Origin: Climacium dendroides
Lineage: Eukaryota; Streptophyta; Bryopsida; Hypnales; Climaciaceae
Direction of reading: 5' to 3'
Assembly: GCA_950106755.1 (NCBI GenBank)
Contig: OX467091.1
Span: forward strand, 9,689,538-9,753,537
DNA length: 64,000 bases
Below are positions 12,251 to 23,700 of this stretch, one piece after another. Made by a program: the position numbers and the translations under genes. A model generated the notes under the pieces. That model ran no database searches. It saw only the letters and a program-made list of their open reading frames with translations, and had not been told where the DNA came from. The number at the start of each line of letters is the position of its first letter. The stretch's first letter is position 1.

Positions 12251-13370
12251 TGGGCACTTTTGGCTATCAAAATGTTTTGAAATTTTTTGGAGCGTATTAT
12301 TAGTATAAAAAAATCTAGTTTAATTCTTAGTGAGATTTTATCACACCTCGTATAATTTCCATTAATTTTTCATTGTGAAATTTGGTGGTTGATTGTCTAG
12401 GAAGAGCTTTTCTACAATTCAAAAAATTTTGAAACCTTTTGTGGAATCTCTTATGGAATTCCAAAAAATATGTGCAAGCCCACATTCTTACTTTGTACAT
12501 TTATTGAAGGGGATTTAAAAATCTTGCTACCTCCTTCAATTTCTAGTGAATAAAAAGTCTTTCATACAAAAGGGAATCTTGGCAAACCGATTGAGCCATT
12601 AGACTCTTGGATTGATTTCCACTTTGAATCATTGTATTTGGGTTGTAAATATCCTTTACTGATCCATCTTGAGTTTTTTCAATTGTAAGCTAAGTCTGGC
12701 TTAGCCACTTTGTGTTACATACATAGCAAGTTTAGACAATTTCGACAAATTTTAATTAATACGCATATTATGTAAAAATGATAGGTTTTTACCCTATTTA
12801 CATGAGGGATTTGGTTGCAACTAAAGGAAAATATTATTTTTATTTTTAGGACCAAATGCTATATTGGCATGTGATATACCTATTTTGGTTTTACACTTTT
12901 TTTTAGGGCTTTGTGTATATAAATCTACATTCAGAACTTGTGAAAACAAAAAAAAGAAAATCCTAAGTTCCAAGTGACAAACTGAGGGCTCACAGTTTAT
13001 TTTTATTTTTATTTGAAAATTTTCAAAATCGAGAACAAAAGACAACTACATATATGTGTTTTTTTACCTTCATTGCTTGTAAAATAAAACTCCTCATAAT
13101 TTTTACCTCACTATTCTGAAATTTAATGGTTCAAATGTTTTTGAATAGATATCAATCTATCTATATAATTCCGAAAAAATAATTTAAAAAACGTTACAAT
13201 ATAATTTTTCCTGCCCAGTTTGACATTAAAATCAAGACAATCCTTTTAGCTTTTGCAATATTTATCAAAATGACATGAAACAAAGCTTCATTTATACATT
13301 ATGATGAGTAGTATCCATTCTGGAAAAAAAGAGCTTGCAAAAAATTTAAATTAATATGAAGCCAATAGAG
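12251..13370. other. AT-rich intergenic DNA, no gene seen
   Basis: Only short, low-complexity frames are present. Confidence 0.55.
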
Positions 13371-13756
13371 TCTAACCAAGTTCTCAAAAGCCCAAAGTAG
13401 GCTCCTTAGGCTCCTTGGTCCTTTCAAGGTTAATGTGCACAAGGTGGTTGCAGCACTCCACTCAAGAATGTTATGATCCTTTCTGACTTTGTTTTTTCTT
13501 AAAACCTTAAAAGCTTCCTAACTTTAATTTTGAATTCCCAACCAAAAAAGTCAATGCATTATGGCTTCTCAAACTTTTTGTTTTCTCATCAATGCCTTTC
13601 ATTTCTGTTTTCTCATCAATGAATGCGTTTCATTTCTGTTTGATGGATGCCAATGAACACGAAGCTCCTGAGTTGCTGTGAGTGTCCAGATCAATTGACC
13701 GAGTTGCCATTTCCTTGAAGGTGAGACCCGAAGGACTGTAGGCCCTGATTGAAAGC
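13371..13756 (+). repeat. Family C duplicated segment, copy 1
   Basis: The block 'ggtggttgcagcactccact' recurs at 18160 and, with one change, at 34050. 'ttttctcatcaatg' recurs in the same order, and the end block 'gaaggactgt...ctgattgaaagc' recurs at 18500-18530 and 58660-58690. It may derive from gene exons, because copy 2 is CpG-rich, but the gene is not recognised. A TTAA element follows at once. Confidence 0.75.
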
Positions 13757-13760
13757 TTAA

Positions 13761-14734
13761 CCCTAGAACGCCCAAGGGGACACATTCTGGCCGTTCATAG
13801 TTTTGAAATACAATTCAAAGTGCTGTAACTTTTGCATCCAATGATCAAATTTAGTAAAACTTGTTGGAAAAGTTGAGCATACTAGTCTAGTTTGTGTAGT
13901 AGAATTTTCAGATCAATCCAATACGAATTGAGTTTGTAAAAGCCATTCAAAGTTCACAGGTTCAGTTTGAGTTCAACACACTGCATTGTCATGGCTGCAA
14001 CTTTGAAGGCTTGTATCTCCTTCATCCAATGTTTGTTTTCAATAAAATTTGTTGGATTTTGTTCCTCTAGAAGTCTAGTTATTGTGGTAAAATTTTCATA
14101 GCAATCCAAGTTGTTTTGAATGCTTGGAAGCAATTCGAAGTTCAAAACCCTAACATTTTTTGGTTAGTATGCACTTCGGCGGCTTGTTACTTCTTCATAT
14201 TGTGTCCATTTTCAAAACTTTTTTTGGGGAAAGTTGCGCATACTTACCTAGTTTTTGTGGCTAAATTTTTTTTGTTAATCAAAGAAGTAACGAGTGACTA
14301 CGAAGCATTTTAGTAGAAGTAGGTTCAGCCTTAGATGTGTTTTTTGCACCCTTTTTGGCTATTTTTTTGACATTTCAAAGTCATTTTGCAAACACAATGA
14401 GTCACTTTCATGAATTTTTTTTCCACCAATGAGTTTGTATGTTGATTTCAAAGCACCTTTTAGTTCAAATTTTTTTCATGTGAGTAAGTTTAGAAATCAA
14501 ATTTCACCTCCAAATGTGTTTTTAGGAAAATTTCAGCGTCTTTTTTCAACACTAAAACATTATAATCTTTCAATCTGTGCACTCAAATGACTCCAAATTT
14601 GATCCACATCATCTACAATATGTACACTACAAGATTGTACGGTTGAGATTTTCATACCTTAGTAAGATATAGACTTATAAGGTTTGAAAAGCAAGGATGT
14701 TTTCAAACCCGAAATGGCCTTGGGCCTTCTAGGA
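13761..14734. mobile_element. TTAA-flanked 974-bp element (piggyBac-like ends)
   Basis: TTAA lies at 13757-13760 and 14735-14738. The ends are inverted repeats of about 17-20 bp: CCCTAGAACGCCCAAGG on the left and the complement TCCTAGAAGGCCCAAGG on the right. The related copy at about 58680 runs 'gaaagc' TGAA 'ggtac' with nothing inserted, which is an empty site with one changed base. TTAA duplication and CCCTAG ends are hallmarks of the piggyBac superfamily (established knowledge). There is no transposase, so it is non-autonomous. Inside are about three diverged tandem units of roughly 175 bp, near 13806, 13987 and 14160. Confidence 0.75.
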
Positions 14735-14738
14735 TTAA

Positions 14739-15420
14739 GGTACGTTCTCACTTGGCATTTGGTAACAACACTCATAAATCATAATACCTCAGACAAAGAT
14801 GGGAAGGTACAAGTTACATTTGTTTTCAGTTGGTTTGGCATTGGTTTGGCATAAGTGGGTCATTTGAAGTTATCAGTTGTTCAGATTTGAGGCATAATCT
14901 TTTACAGTCTGCACAATGACTAACACTGCATATCCTCTCCACAATCCTCATCCAAAAATTCATCCACATGGAGAAGAATGCAAAGGTCAATACCAATGGC
15001 ACTTCACCATTTGCCACAAATAAATGAGTTTGATGGCAATATGAAGTGAACACCTCATTGACAATCAAGAGAACATTGGGTGAGGATGGCATTTTTAAAA
15101 TCAAATCCATTGTCCATCATAAACTTTCAAAAGGTATGGGATAATTTGAAGATGAGAGCTTGAGTGCTCATTGTCAAAAAAGCTGGAATTGCATTTGAAG
15201 TAGAATTTTAGACTTCATTTAGTTATAGAATAATATTTAAAAAAAAACTGAACTAAAAGAAGTTGAAAAATCAAGTTAAATAGAATTTTCAAAAACTCGT
15301 TTGTAATTTTGAGTCTTTGATCAAAAGTTATGAACAAATTGTAGGGAAAGGTAAAATGTCAAGGAAAATGTCCCTTCCACCCCCTCTATAAAGTTTGCTC
15401 AAAACTTTTGATTGGAGGGT
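14739..15420 (+). repeat. Duplicated segment shared with 58690-59380; part of family A
   Basis: The stretch from 'ggtacgttctcacttggc' onward matches 58692-59378 nearly throughout. The part from about 15130 also matches repeat A (near 2700 and 33020). A 94-codon minus-strand frame (14826-15110) is not shared intact and is not called a gene. Confidence 0.75.
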
Positions 15421-15424
15421 TTAA

Positions 15425-16349
15425 CCCCTAAAGGATTTTGACTATGTTTTCACGAAATCCACTCTTAAACTGCCATTTCTAGTACAGGTACCAAATTTTA
15501 GAAAAAAAAACATTTTTGGACACATGTAACTATAGGATCTTGTAGTACACTAGTTTGAGAAGATGTGAAAAGAATTTAGAAATTTCCATCGTATAGATTG
15601 CAAGATATTAGTATTTGAAGTGACAAAAAGCCTTCTTTTTGCCCTGCCCAAAACCAGGTAGTTGCACTTTACAAGGTCCCATTTGCATGAAAAAATGTCC
15701 AAAATGGTGGTGCGTTTTTAAATTCATTCTTTAAAGCAAGTTCACTATATGCTTGAAAAAATTTGGATCATTTGTAATTGTACAACATACAGAAAAAAAA
15801 CAATAAATACAAAGAAGTTAAGAATGATTCAAAATACTAAATTGTTAAGAATTCATTCATGGAATTGAAAAATGCCCTTCCCAATAGTTGAAATGTTGTA
15901 ATAAACAATCTACACCCAATTATTTTATTTTATTTCCAAAAATATTGAAAAATGAGTTCAATAAAGGACTTCAAACTTCATTTTAGAGTAGAGATTCCAT
16001 AAACCACCTACAACTAAAAATTCTCATAACTTTCATCTCATTAACAAAAATGCAATGATTCAATGCTTTCCACCTACATATAAATATAGAGAACCAATTT
16101 CAAATTTTTATTTCTTAAAAAAGTGATTCTTTAGATCTACCCAAAGTGTCGGGCCTCGCAAAAAATCCACATATCATGCAATAACTTTTTAACCATGTAG
16201 TCTAAAGTTATGAAAATTGTTGGGCCTTAAAGCTACTCCTCAACCACATGTTGTGTGAAAATTTCAAAGAAAAACAAATAAAAATTCCATTTGTAATAAA
16301 CTGCCCAAAATATCTATAATGCCAAAAAAGGTTTTGGGGGCTTTAGGGG
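15425..16349. mobile_element. TTAA-flanked 925-bp element
   Basis: TTAA lies at 15421-15424 and 16350-16353, with terminal inverted repeats CCCCTAAAG and CTTTAGGGG. The related repeat near 33300 runs from 'gattagaggctcaaaa' straight into 'tatcaa' with no insertion. A truncated sister starts at 59383 after another TTAA, and a shorter relative lies at 33525. No ORF. It is probably a non-autonomous member of a TTAA-specific family. Confidence 0.65.
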
Positions 16350-16353
16350 TTAA

Positions 16354-16600
16354 ATATCAAATAGACTTTTGGAGATGAATGTTGACTTGATTTCCCAACT
16401 TTTCTTAGTTCAAATTTTTTGAAAAAAAATCATTCTTCTGTGCCTAAATGAGATCTAAAAATTCTACTTCAAAAGCAATTTTTGCATTTGACCTAACTAT
16501 GAGCGGTTGAGCTCTTACTAATTTTCATTTACATATTCCACATGGGCTCTTTTACTTCCCCTATTCCATATTAAAAGCTTGTCTTCTTCAATCAAGCCCA
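16354..16600 (+). repeat. Family A repeat, copy 3 tail
   Basis: 'tatcaaatagac...' onward aligns with 33310-33500 and about 2970-3160, resuming after the TTAA element. Confidence 0.6.
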
Positions 16601-17639
16601 AAATTGTCACTGGTCTATGAATTATCGCCAACAACACCTCCTAGTTGGTAGCAACCGTTCTTTGTTCATCGCCCATTTGGAGTCTAATTAATTGACAGTG
16701 CTCCTCCCAATTTAGAATCTATGTTTCCTATTGATTGAGGTGCTATGTACCATCTTTTGGAATTCATGTAAGTGCGTGCCCAGTGTCCTCATTTATTGAC
16801 TTGACCAGCGTTCTTTTCCCTTGCCAGCTTGCCGTGCACCTAGGATTGGCATTTGCTAAAGAGTGGAAGTGTGAACACACGATTCTCTTTCTGACAGCGC
16901 CCCCAAAGAGTTTGGCATCTTAACACCAAGTGCGAACGTACCATAGTTCGGGAAACTTTTTGAGTTTTACCGGCTAATTTCCTTCAATTCTCATATTGAA
17001 CCGGTTTTTCCAGAATTGAGTCCGGTTATTTTCTCTGTTTTTTACTGAAAATAGAAATTTTATAGATTTTTGCACCGGTTTTTTGCCGATGTTTTCAAAT
17101 TGCAACCGTTTTTTTTCCCAATTCCTCCGGCTAACTTTGAACTAGCCGCCGGTTTTTTCCGAACATTGGAACGTACCATTAGATAAGTGGAAGAAGGATC
17201 TGGAGTGTCACCCCGTCAGATGATTCTGGTCTCCCGAGTACCCATATGAACTAACACTGCAACTTTCATTGTCAAGTGGTTCGCAATTTTCATTGTCAAG
17301 TGTCTCTATGTGATTTTGTGACTGTCGGCATTCGGGTATGGATCGAAATCGGTGCAGCAGTGGAAAACTGTAAAACTAGCTTTGGCGATGCGATTCGAAC
17401 CTCACACCGCCTGTTGGCGCGCAGGGTCCGTGGTTTCTGAAGCCCTGCTTATATGTGACGTCCCCTCTGGCCTGTGAAGAATTTGTACGTTGTCATTGGG
17501 GACGTCTACAGGTGCTTCATCTTTGTCACCGTTGATGTCGAACGCACGTTCAGCCAGATTGTACCCGCGTAGTGAATGTGAGTAGACCGTGGCACTTGTT
17601 GGCAAGTCGGGGTCAGGCAAGAGCATTGCGATATCCCTA
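16601..17639. other. CpG-richer unresolved block
   Basis: Base composition shifts from AT-rich to CpG-containing around 16700, and pyrimidine runs with 'ccggtt' occur at 16960-17160. Minus-strand frames of 74 and 101 codons overlap at 17402-17811 but match nothing I recognise. The text 'tctggagtgtcaccccgtc' at 17198 recurs at 18548. Confidence 0.45.
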
Positions 17640-18140
17640 CTGGAGAGGTTCTACGTACGATTGGGACGGTGGTTGAATCCTGCTTGACAGTCGCGGCTTG
17701 GGCTAAACGCCCAGAATCCGTTTGTGGAGGTGAGTAAGATAAAACAAAATTTCGTTCCATGATGGTAACTGTGATCAATTGTCCATTACAGGTGCGCGTA
17801 TCAAAAGACAAACTAAAATAGCTTGAAAACAGGGATTACCTAGTTCTTTGTATGAGGAGCTTCCATCATGGCTTTACTGGGCGCACTTTAGGGTAACTAC
17901 GCTGCAAACCATACAATGGCTTTATGTTTCCAAAGCTTTTTCGCATTCATCAGTAGTGTTGAACACCCAAATTTTTCCCTCTATCTGGATTATGAAAACT
18001 CACCTGAGCCGGTCGCAACACTTGTCTTTCTTGAACGCTGTCTTTCTTGTACTCCAGAATTGAGAAAATTTGTGTCAAAGGAAGAAGATGTTGAAGAATC
18101 ACAGCATCCTGAACACCCTGCTTCCTTCTTGAATTAGCAA
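17640..18140 (+). repeat. Family B segment, better-preserved copy
   Basis: This is the uninterrupted counterpart of 4615-4861 plus 6572-6990. It is CpG-richer and contains an open frame at 17916-18137 that includes SSVEHPNFS and ends ELRKFVSKEEDVEESQ.... The sister copy has decayed by changes typical of methylated cytosine. A fragment of a protein-coding exon is plausible; the family is unknown. Confidence 0.65.
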
Positions 18141-18144
18141 ATGT

Positions 18145-18535
18145 GCGCAACTGAAGGTGGTTGCAGCACTCCACTGAATAATGTTATGATCGTTTCTGAC
18201 TCCTGTCTTCCGATTCCTTGCTCTTTTCTTGGACCAAAAAACCTCGGAAAACCTCAGAAAACATCTTGTTTTGAAGAACCTTAAAAACTTCCGAACTTTA
18301 AATTTACATCCCTAACCCAATAAAATCACGGCATGAAGGCTTCTCAATCTCTCCGTTTTCTCATCAATGCGCTTGATTTCTGTGTGTCACTCAGATGTCC
18401 GATTGATCCATGCCAACAAACATGAAGCTCCTGGGTTGCTGCAAGTGTCGAAAAAGGAGTACCGTGTCGCCGTTTCCTCAAAGGTGGATCAAGCTGAGGC
18501 CCGAAGGACTGTCGGTCCTGATTGAAAGCCTAGGT
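18145..18535 (+). repeat. Family C segment, CpG-rich copy
   Basis: The segment shares order and sequence with 13430-13756, 33980-34250 and (its end) 58577-58690. A 77-codon frame (18410-18643) starts MKLLGCCKCRKRS. The corresponding text in the other copies is broken. Confidence 0.65.
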
Positions 18536-19999
18536 TTAAGTTCAAGAATCTGGAGTGTCACCCCGTCTAGCTCTCGTCTCCCGAGTATGCATGAAGCAGG
18601 AGATTCACATTGCATTCGAACTGCTCAGCAGTTCAATCTTTGATTTGCAGCCACAGTTCAGTGAGATTGCACAGCCTTCACGTGCGGATTTGCATAGTCT
18701 GGAAGCGGGAAATTTTCACCGCTGAGGTCAGTTGAAAAAGTCCGTAAGTTACCTTTTACATCACCACTCACTCTACCCAATCTTGTTGAAGAATACCGGC
18801 AGAAATTCACGTAGTGATCAAGCGTCTCTACTACAGAAATGTGGAGTTCACTGCAGAGAAAACAAATCGGTTTCGCTGGGGTAATAAAACTGAAGCACCT
18901 ACATACATACATGTTGCTTCTGAAGTTTTTGTTTCTACCCCAAGGGAGAGACTAAGCAATGGGTCAAAATTGTAGAAGTGCTCGCATCCGATGAAAATTA
19001 GATGTTAAATAAAAGTAATACTTGCATCATTCCAAAGAATGAATGCTTACATATGTTTAATTGTAGAATTGTAATATTTTGGTTGTGCTTAGGAACAGCA
19101 GCATTCTAGGATGTTCTCCTGGGGTTTCAATTATCAACTCCGAGCAGTTTAAATCAATGCGCAAGTTATCCTATACTGGCTCAATCAAACCGACATTCGT
19201 TCGCAGGCAGAGTTCACCCCAGTTTTGTGGTGTGCACGTGCCAATCAGCCTCCATGGGATTACCGATCTTCTTCAAGCCGGCCATGAGAAGCCTGTGGGT
19301 CATCCAGACAAATGGCAATTTACAAAATCGGTAGCTCCTGCCAACTGCTTCTGGAGGATTCGTCAGTTGGTCTCCGTCGTGTGGAATCCAGTCAGACCTC
19401 GTTCGCTGTGTGTGGCCTTGCTTGCCTGGACGAAGTCCTGCCGGACTGCGTCAATTGCAGGTACGGGACGGAAAAAGTCAGGATTTATCATTTCAGCAGT
19501 CAGTGTCTGCTCTACGTGAAGATTGTCTGCAGATTCGGTCCAACCGTGGCCCTCAATGTGGCTTGTCCGTGCTCCTTGGCATGGTTATCGAATTAGTTTA
19601 TTTGCATCAAATTCAGCGATCAACACTAAACGCTACTGTAGCTGCCTGTTTCACGCAAGCGCGGTTGTCCACTTGCAGTATCCCAGTCACGTTACCTGGG
19701 GTCCCACTGAAGCTGGCAATCAGTGCACAGGATTCGCCGTGAATATCCGAGAACCAGTTGTACGTTACCGCGTTAGAGTGAAATTACGGTGCACGGGTTC
19801 CAATATTGTACCACTCCTTCAAGCTGGCATGTCAAATTGTGTGTTTGCAAGATCTCGGAGTGCTCTACATCTAATAGTTGCAATAAAGGTAATGAAACCC
19901 GTCTCAGACGGACTTCCACCATATTATTTGTCGTCCGGTAGTACACTGCTAGTCTGCTACTGTAGCTGGGGCCAGTGAAGTAGAACCTCGGGTTTGGGG
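18536..19999. other. Unresolved CpG-rich block with overlapping frames
   Basis: Frames of 94-151 codons overlap on the plus strand (19079-19978), and an 84-codon minus-strand frame (18658-18912) is preceded by a splice-acceptor-like 'tttctctgcag'. None gives a protein family I can defend. The composition resembles the captured gene fragments at 34-38 kb, so this may be further exon debris. Confidence 0.4.
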
Positions 20000-20721
20000 T
20001 ATGATACCCACCGTCGAGAGCCTCTGGGTGGAAGGCGAGTGCTTGATTTCAACAGTGCGTCCATAGAGCTCCATGAGCTTGTGTGTCGTGCACAGCCAAC
20101 GGGAGAGAGCACTCTGCCATTTCTCGTCGACAGGCATGATCCTCGCATGTGCTGTCCTTCTCTGTCCGATCCTCCGTGGTTTGGAAGGTAGTGTTTAGAG
20201 TTCGCTGCTCGTCTTGAGACCAGGGGAAGTGACCTCGAGAGAGATCTGTCGGTAGAACCATGAGGGATTAGTGATTCTTGCACGGTTTCGCAAGCCTGGC
20301 TGCCCACATCGGGGTGGCCGGTTACATCCTGCCTGAGGATTCACTTCCTGTCCCTTAGCTGCGGCTGATGCTTTAGAGCACAGTTTGTGAGTGATCGATG
20401 TATCCATCCCTTCCTCATGCTTTGCACACGGTACGCAGTGCACACGGCCTGCTGCACTTGGTTCATAGTGACGTGTTGCCAGCTTGTGATGGCTTTAGAT
20501 CGACTTGGTAGAGACGATTGAAGTTTGGTGACGACGCTGTGTAACTTGGGAAGTAGGTGGTTGAGGTATTTGGATCGCGCAGCAGGGAGTGAGGTCGTTG
20601 GGGTTGAATTTGGAGGACCGGACGCTGACACGGTCGCAAGCTTAGACCTCTTCTGCTCACCGCATCTTCTGTTTTTCTCTGCGAGATTTTCCGTTGAAGC
20701 TGCGTCGGGGTCGAGACAAGC
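20000..20721 (+). promoter_or_regulatory. CpG-rich upstream region of the LRR-ROC-COR gene
   Basis: About 700 bp before the ATG are rich in CpG and continue the composition of the first ~530 bp of exon 1. I see no clear TATA box. The frames here (up to 173 codons, minus strand) look like shadows of CpG-rich sequence. Its role as promoter or 5' UTR is inferred from position only. Confidence 0.4.
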
Positions 20722-23700
20722 ATGAGGAAGCTGTTCGCTTTCCTGGTGTGTCTGTTTAGCTTCTGGGCTTGGAGAGGTTTGTTGGTTCGTTGGCTTCGGA
20801 GTCGTGCCTCCCATCCTGCCCGCGGAGAGACCGCGGAGCACTTGCCTTCCCAGGAAGGGCAACAGGAGTCAGAGTTCGCACGCTTTCTCTCTTCGTTACC
20901 CGGAGATGGACGCGGGTGCTCGTATTTGTCTTTTTACGTTGACTCGAAAGTCGAAATTTCCTTTGGACACTGTGATTTTACATTCCGCCATGGCGTTGGC
21001 GTGGAACGGCGTTATGATGAGTTTCTGGAGGCGGTTGAGTCATCGAAAGTTCTGTTCAGCGAAGGAGTGCGCATCTATTACAACGGGGACGATTGTTGCA
21101 AACACGTGGAAGCATTTGCGGACGCCCTCCGCCAGTCCGACAACAAAATCAGAAGATTGGATTTGGAATGTTACAATGGCTCCGCAGTCCGATTCGCCAA
21201 GTGCCTATCAAGTGTACTTGTGGGAAACGATGCTATTCAACACCTCCACCTCGAAGTTAGAACTCTAAAGGAGGAGATGGACAAGGAGGGGGTGGCCGAG
21301 TTTGTGGGCACTATTGCCATGCCTCATATTATTCGAATCTTGGAAACATTCACAATAGTTGGAGGGATGTGGAAGTTGACTGGAGAGGGAATGGAGCAAC
21401 TCTTGAAGCCCTTTCATGATCCTCATAGTGTACTTGAACAATTGACATTTTATGGTCTAACACCAGATGCACAGCTTGAGCAAGTAGGTGGCCTGCTCAC
21501 CTCAAACACATCTTTGAAAGGACTTTTGATCTTTACTTCTTCAAGTGAAGCCCTCACAAGAGGATACAAAAGCATAGCAGTTGCATTGTGTTCCAACCAA
21601 TCTCTTGAAGTCCTTGCTTGTACTATTTTTAGTAGCACAGAATTAAAGCTGTTGTTGGATCCATTGATGCCTAAAAGCAATAATTCTCAACGCAATACCA
21701 CCCTCACCAAACTTTGGTTAAAGGGATCGATTGGAGGGAAAGAGGGGATTGAAACCTTAGTTGATATGATTCATACCAATACATCTTTATTGGAATTGGG
21801 CTTTGATAACATGGATGCGTTGTCTTTGCATGATGCACAAGGGATTGAGAATGTTCTAGTCATCTTAGAAGCCTTGAAGACCAACAAATCTTTGAAGAGA
21901 ATTAGTTTTGATGGGTGTGAAGCAGTTGGAGGTTACAAAGTGCTTGGAGCAATGATGGACTTGCTTTTGGAGAATTACAACATTGAAGACATTGATTTAT
22001 GGAACACAAGTTTGACGATGTCAAGAGATGCAGACTACATATATTCTGCATTGTTAAAGCGAAAGAACATGAAGTTGTGGAGTATTGTCCAAAGTATGGC
22101 AACTGTCAATCCAACATCCGGACGAGTGTTTTTGTGTGGAGAACCATTTGCTGGTAAGCTATACATATCAATGTTTTGTATATAAATATTTCACTATTCA
22201 TATTGTTGGTTAAGTTTAAGATAACAGTGATGACTAGAAACATATGGATAGTATATATGTATTTCTTCCAATTCCCTTAATGATCTAAAAGGTCTCAAAT
22301 CAAGTCTAGTTCAATATTCAAATCTATCTAATATAAAAAAATTGAGATTCCATCAGAAAAAATTATATTAACTATCATCTTGTGAATCAAAATGATCTAT
22401 ATAATCTACTTGGTAGTTAGATTTTTGAATCTTGTATGTCAACTAGAAATCATTGGACTTTGACAATGTATAGAAAATACAATCTATAAATTGGCTCATA
22501 TTTTTAATGTCTGAAATTTCATATTAGAATAATTTGTTCAAAACAATCTTATATTTCCTTTAGAAATCATCAGTCCTATCTCCTAAGAACAAAATTTTGA
22601 CTCCTCTAATATATTGTAGACTCTTTTGTTCTTTACTTTTATAAAAATATATTAGGCAATAAAGAAATTCTATTTCTAAAACACATAATAAAAATACTTA
22701 TTTCAAGTACCCAAAAGAGACACAATACATGGAAAAAAATTTGAGCCTCAAAATTGCCTCCTAATTATGATGCGTAACAACCACTATCCCTAGATGTTAC
22801 CACATCCAAAAATTGGATGCTCTTTGGTCAAACATGCTTATAACTTTCAAAATATGTAGTATTGGTTTTGATTTTGACTTAGAAAATAAAGACTAATAAG
22901 TCATTTTTTGTACCCCATTTCAAAACTTTGAAAAAATCAAATTATTTAGTCATTGCAACTAAAAGCTCCATGCATTAGAATTCCAACCATACAAGAATAT
23001 ATATTTTTCATTTGATTATTCTTTCTTTGAAAATGACTTTCAAGTTTAGTTTGGAAAATACTGTTATTTATTTTGTCCTTCATTTTGCAATAAATTGACC
23101 AAATTATTCTAATACCTATTCTAATTGATGTGGTTTGATATACACATTCCAATTTGAAAATTTAGAATGTTTTCATTTTTTTCAAAATCATTCCAAACAA
23201 TAAACTTCTTTTAAGAAAGCATTTTCTCACACATAGCAATCATCAAAAATTACCAATCAATTATATAGAGGCTAGATTTAGCCTAATGGTGGAGTTACTC
23301 TTGGAGTTTATTACTAAGGGAATGTTGGTTGAAAAAAAAAATCAATTATTTGAATGATTTTCACATTGTTCTTCAAACTAACTTCAAGAAATTTGAGATA
23401 AATTGGGTAACTTTTGTTATTTTCACTTGTTAGTTGAAAGTTTATACAAGTAGGGTTTATTAACAAACTAATAGAAATATTTCACATTAATAGTTAAAAT
23501 GTAGGCACATACAACAAAGTTTTATGGGGAATTTCATTAAAATGGCAATTATTCTGTGACTTTGGCATTCTCATAGTTCAAACCGGGTAGTCTGAACTCT
23601 ACTAGCGTCCTAGATTTTTGAAATCTATACCATTATTAGATATCTAAAATCTAGGAAATATGTAGATTTTTTAAATTGATTGGTCTAAAATCTACATCTT

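Noticed and set aside
17380..17412. Text resembling a tRNA B-box on the minus strand ('gaggttcgaatcgcat')
   Set aside because: No matching acceptor stem, D-arm or anticodon arm could be folded; the T-stem itself does not pair.
19312..19596. A plus-strand frame with ALNVACPCSL, recalling the CPC motif of heavy-metal P-type ATPases
   Set aside because: No phosphorylation motif, TGES block or membrane pattern nearby, and the frame overlaps two equally long frames. One short match is not enough.
19079..19978. Overlapping plus-strand frames of 146, 110 and 151 codons
   Set aside because: Three frames open at once indicate composition effects, and none shows a family motif.
20341..20862. 173-codon minus-strand frame opposite the ROCO 5' end
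   Set aside because: It overlaps the true coding start antisense in CpG-rich DNA, and no motif was found; typical shadow frame.
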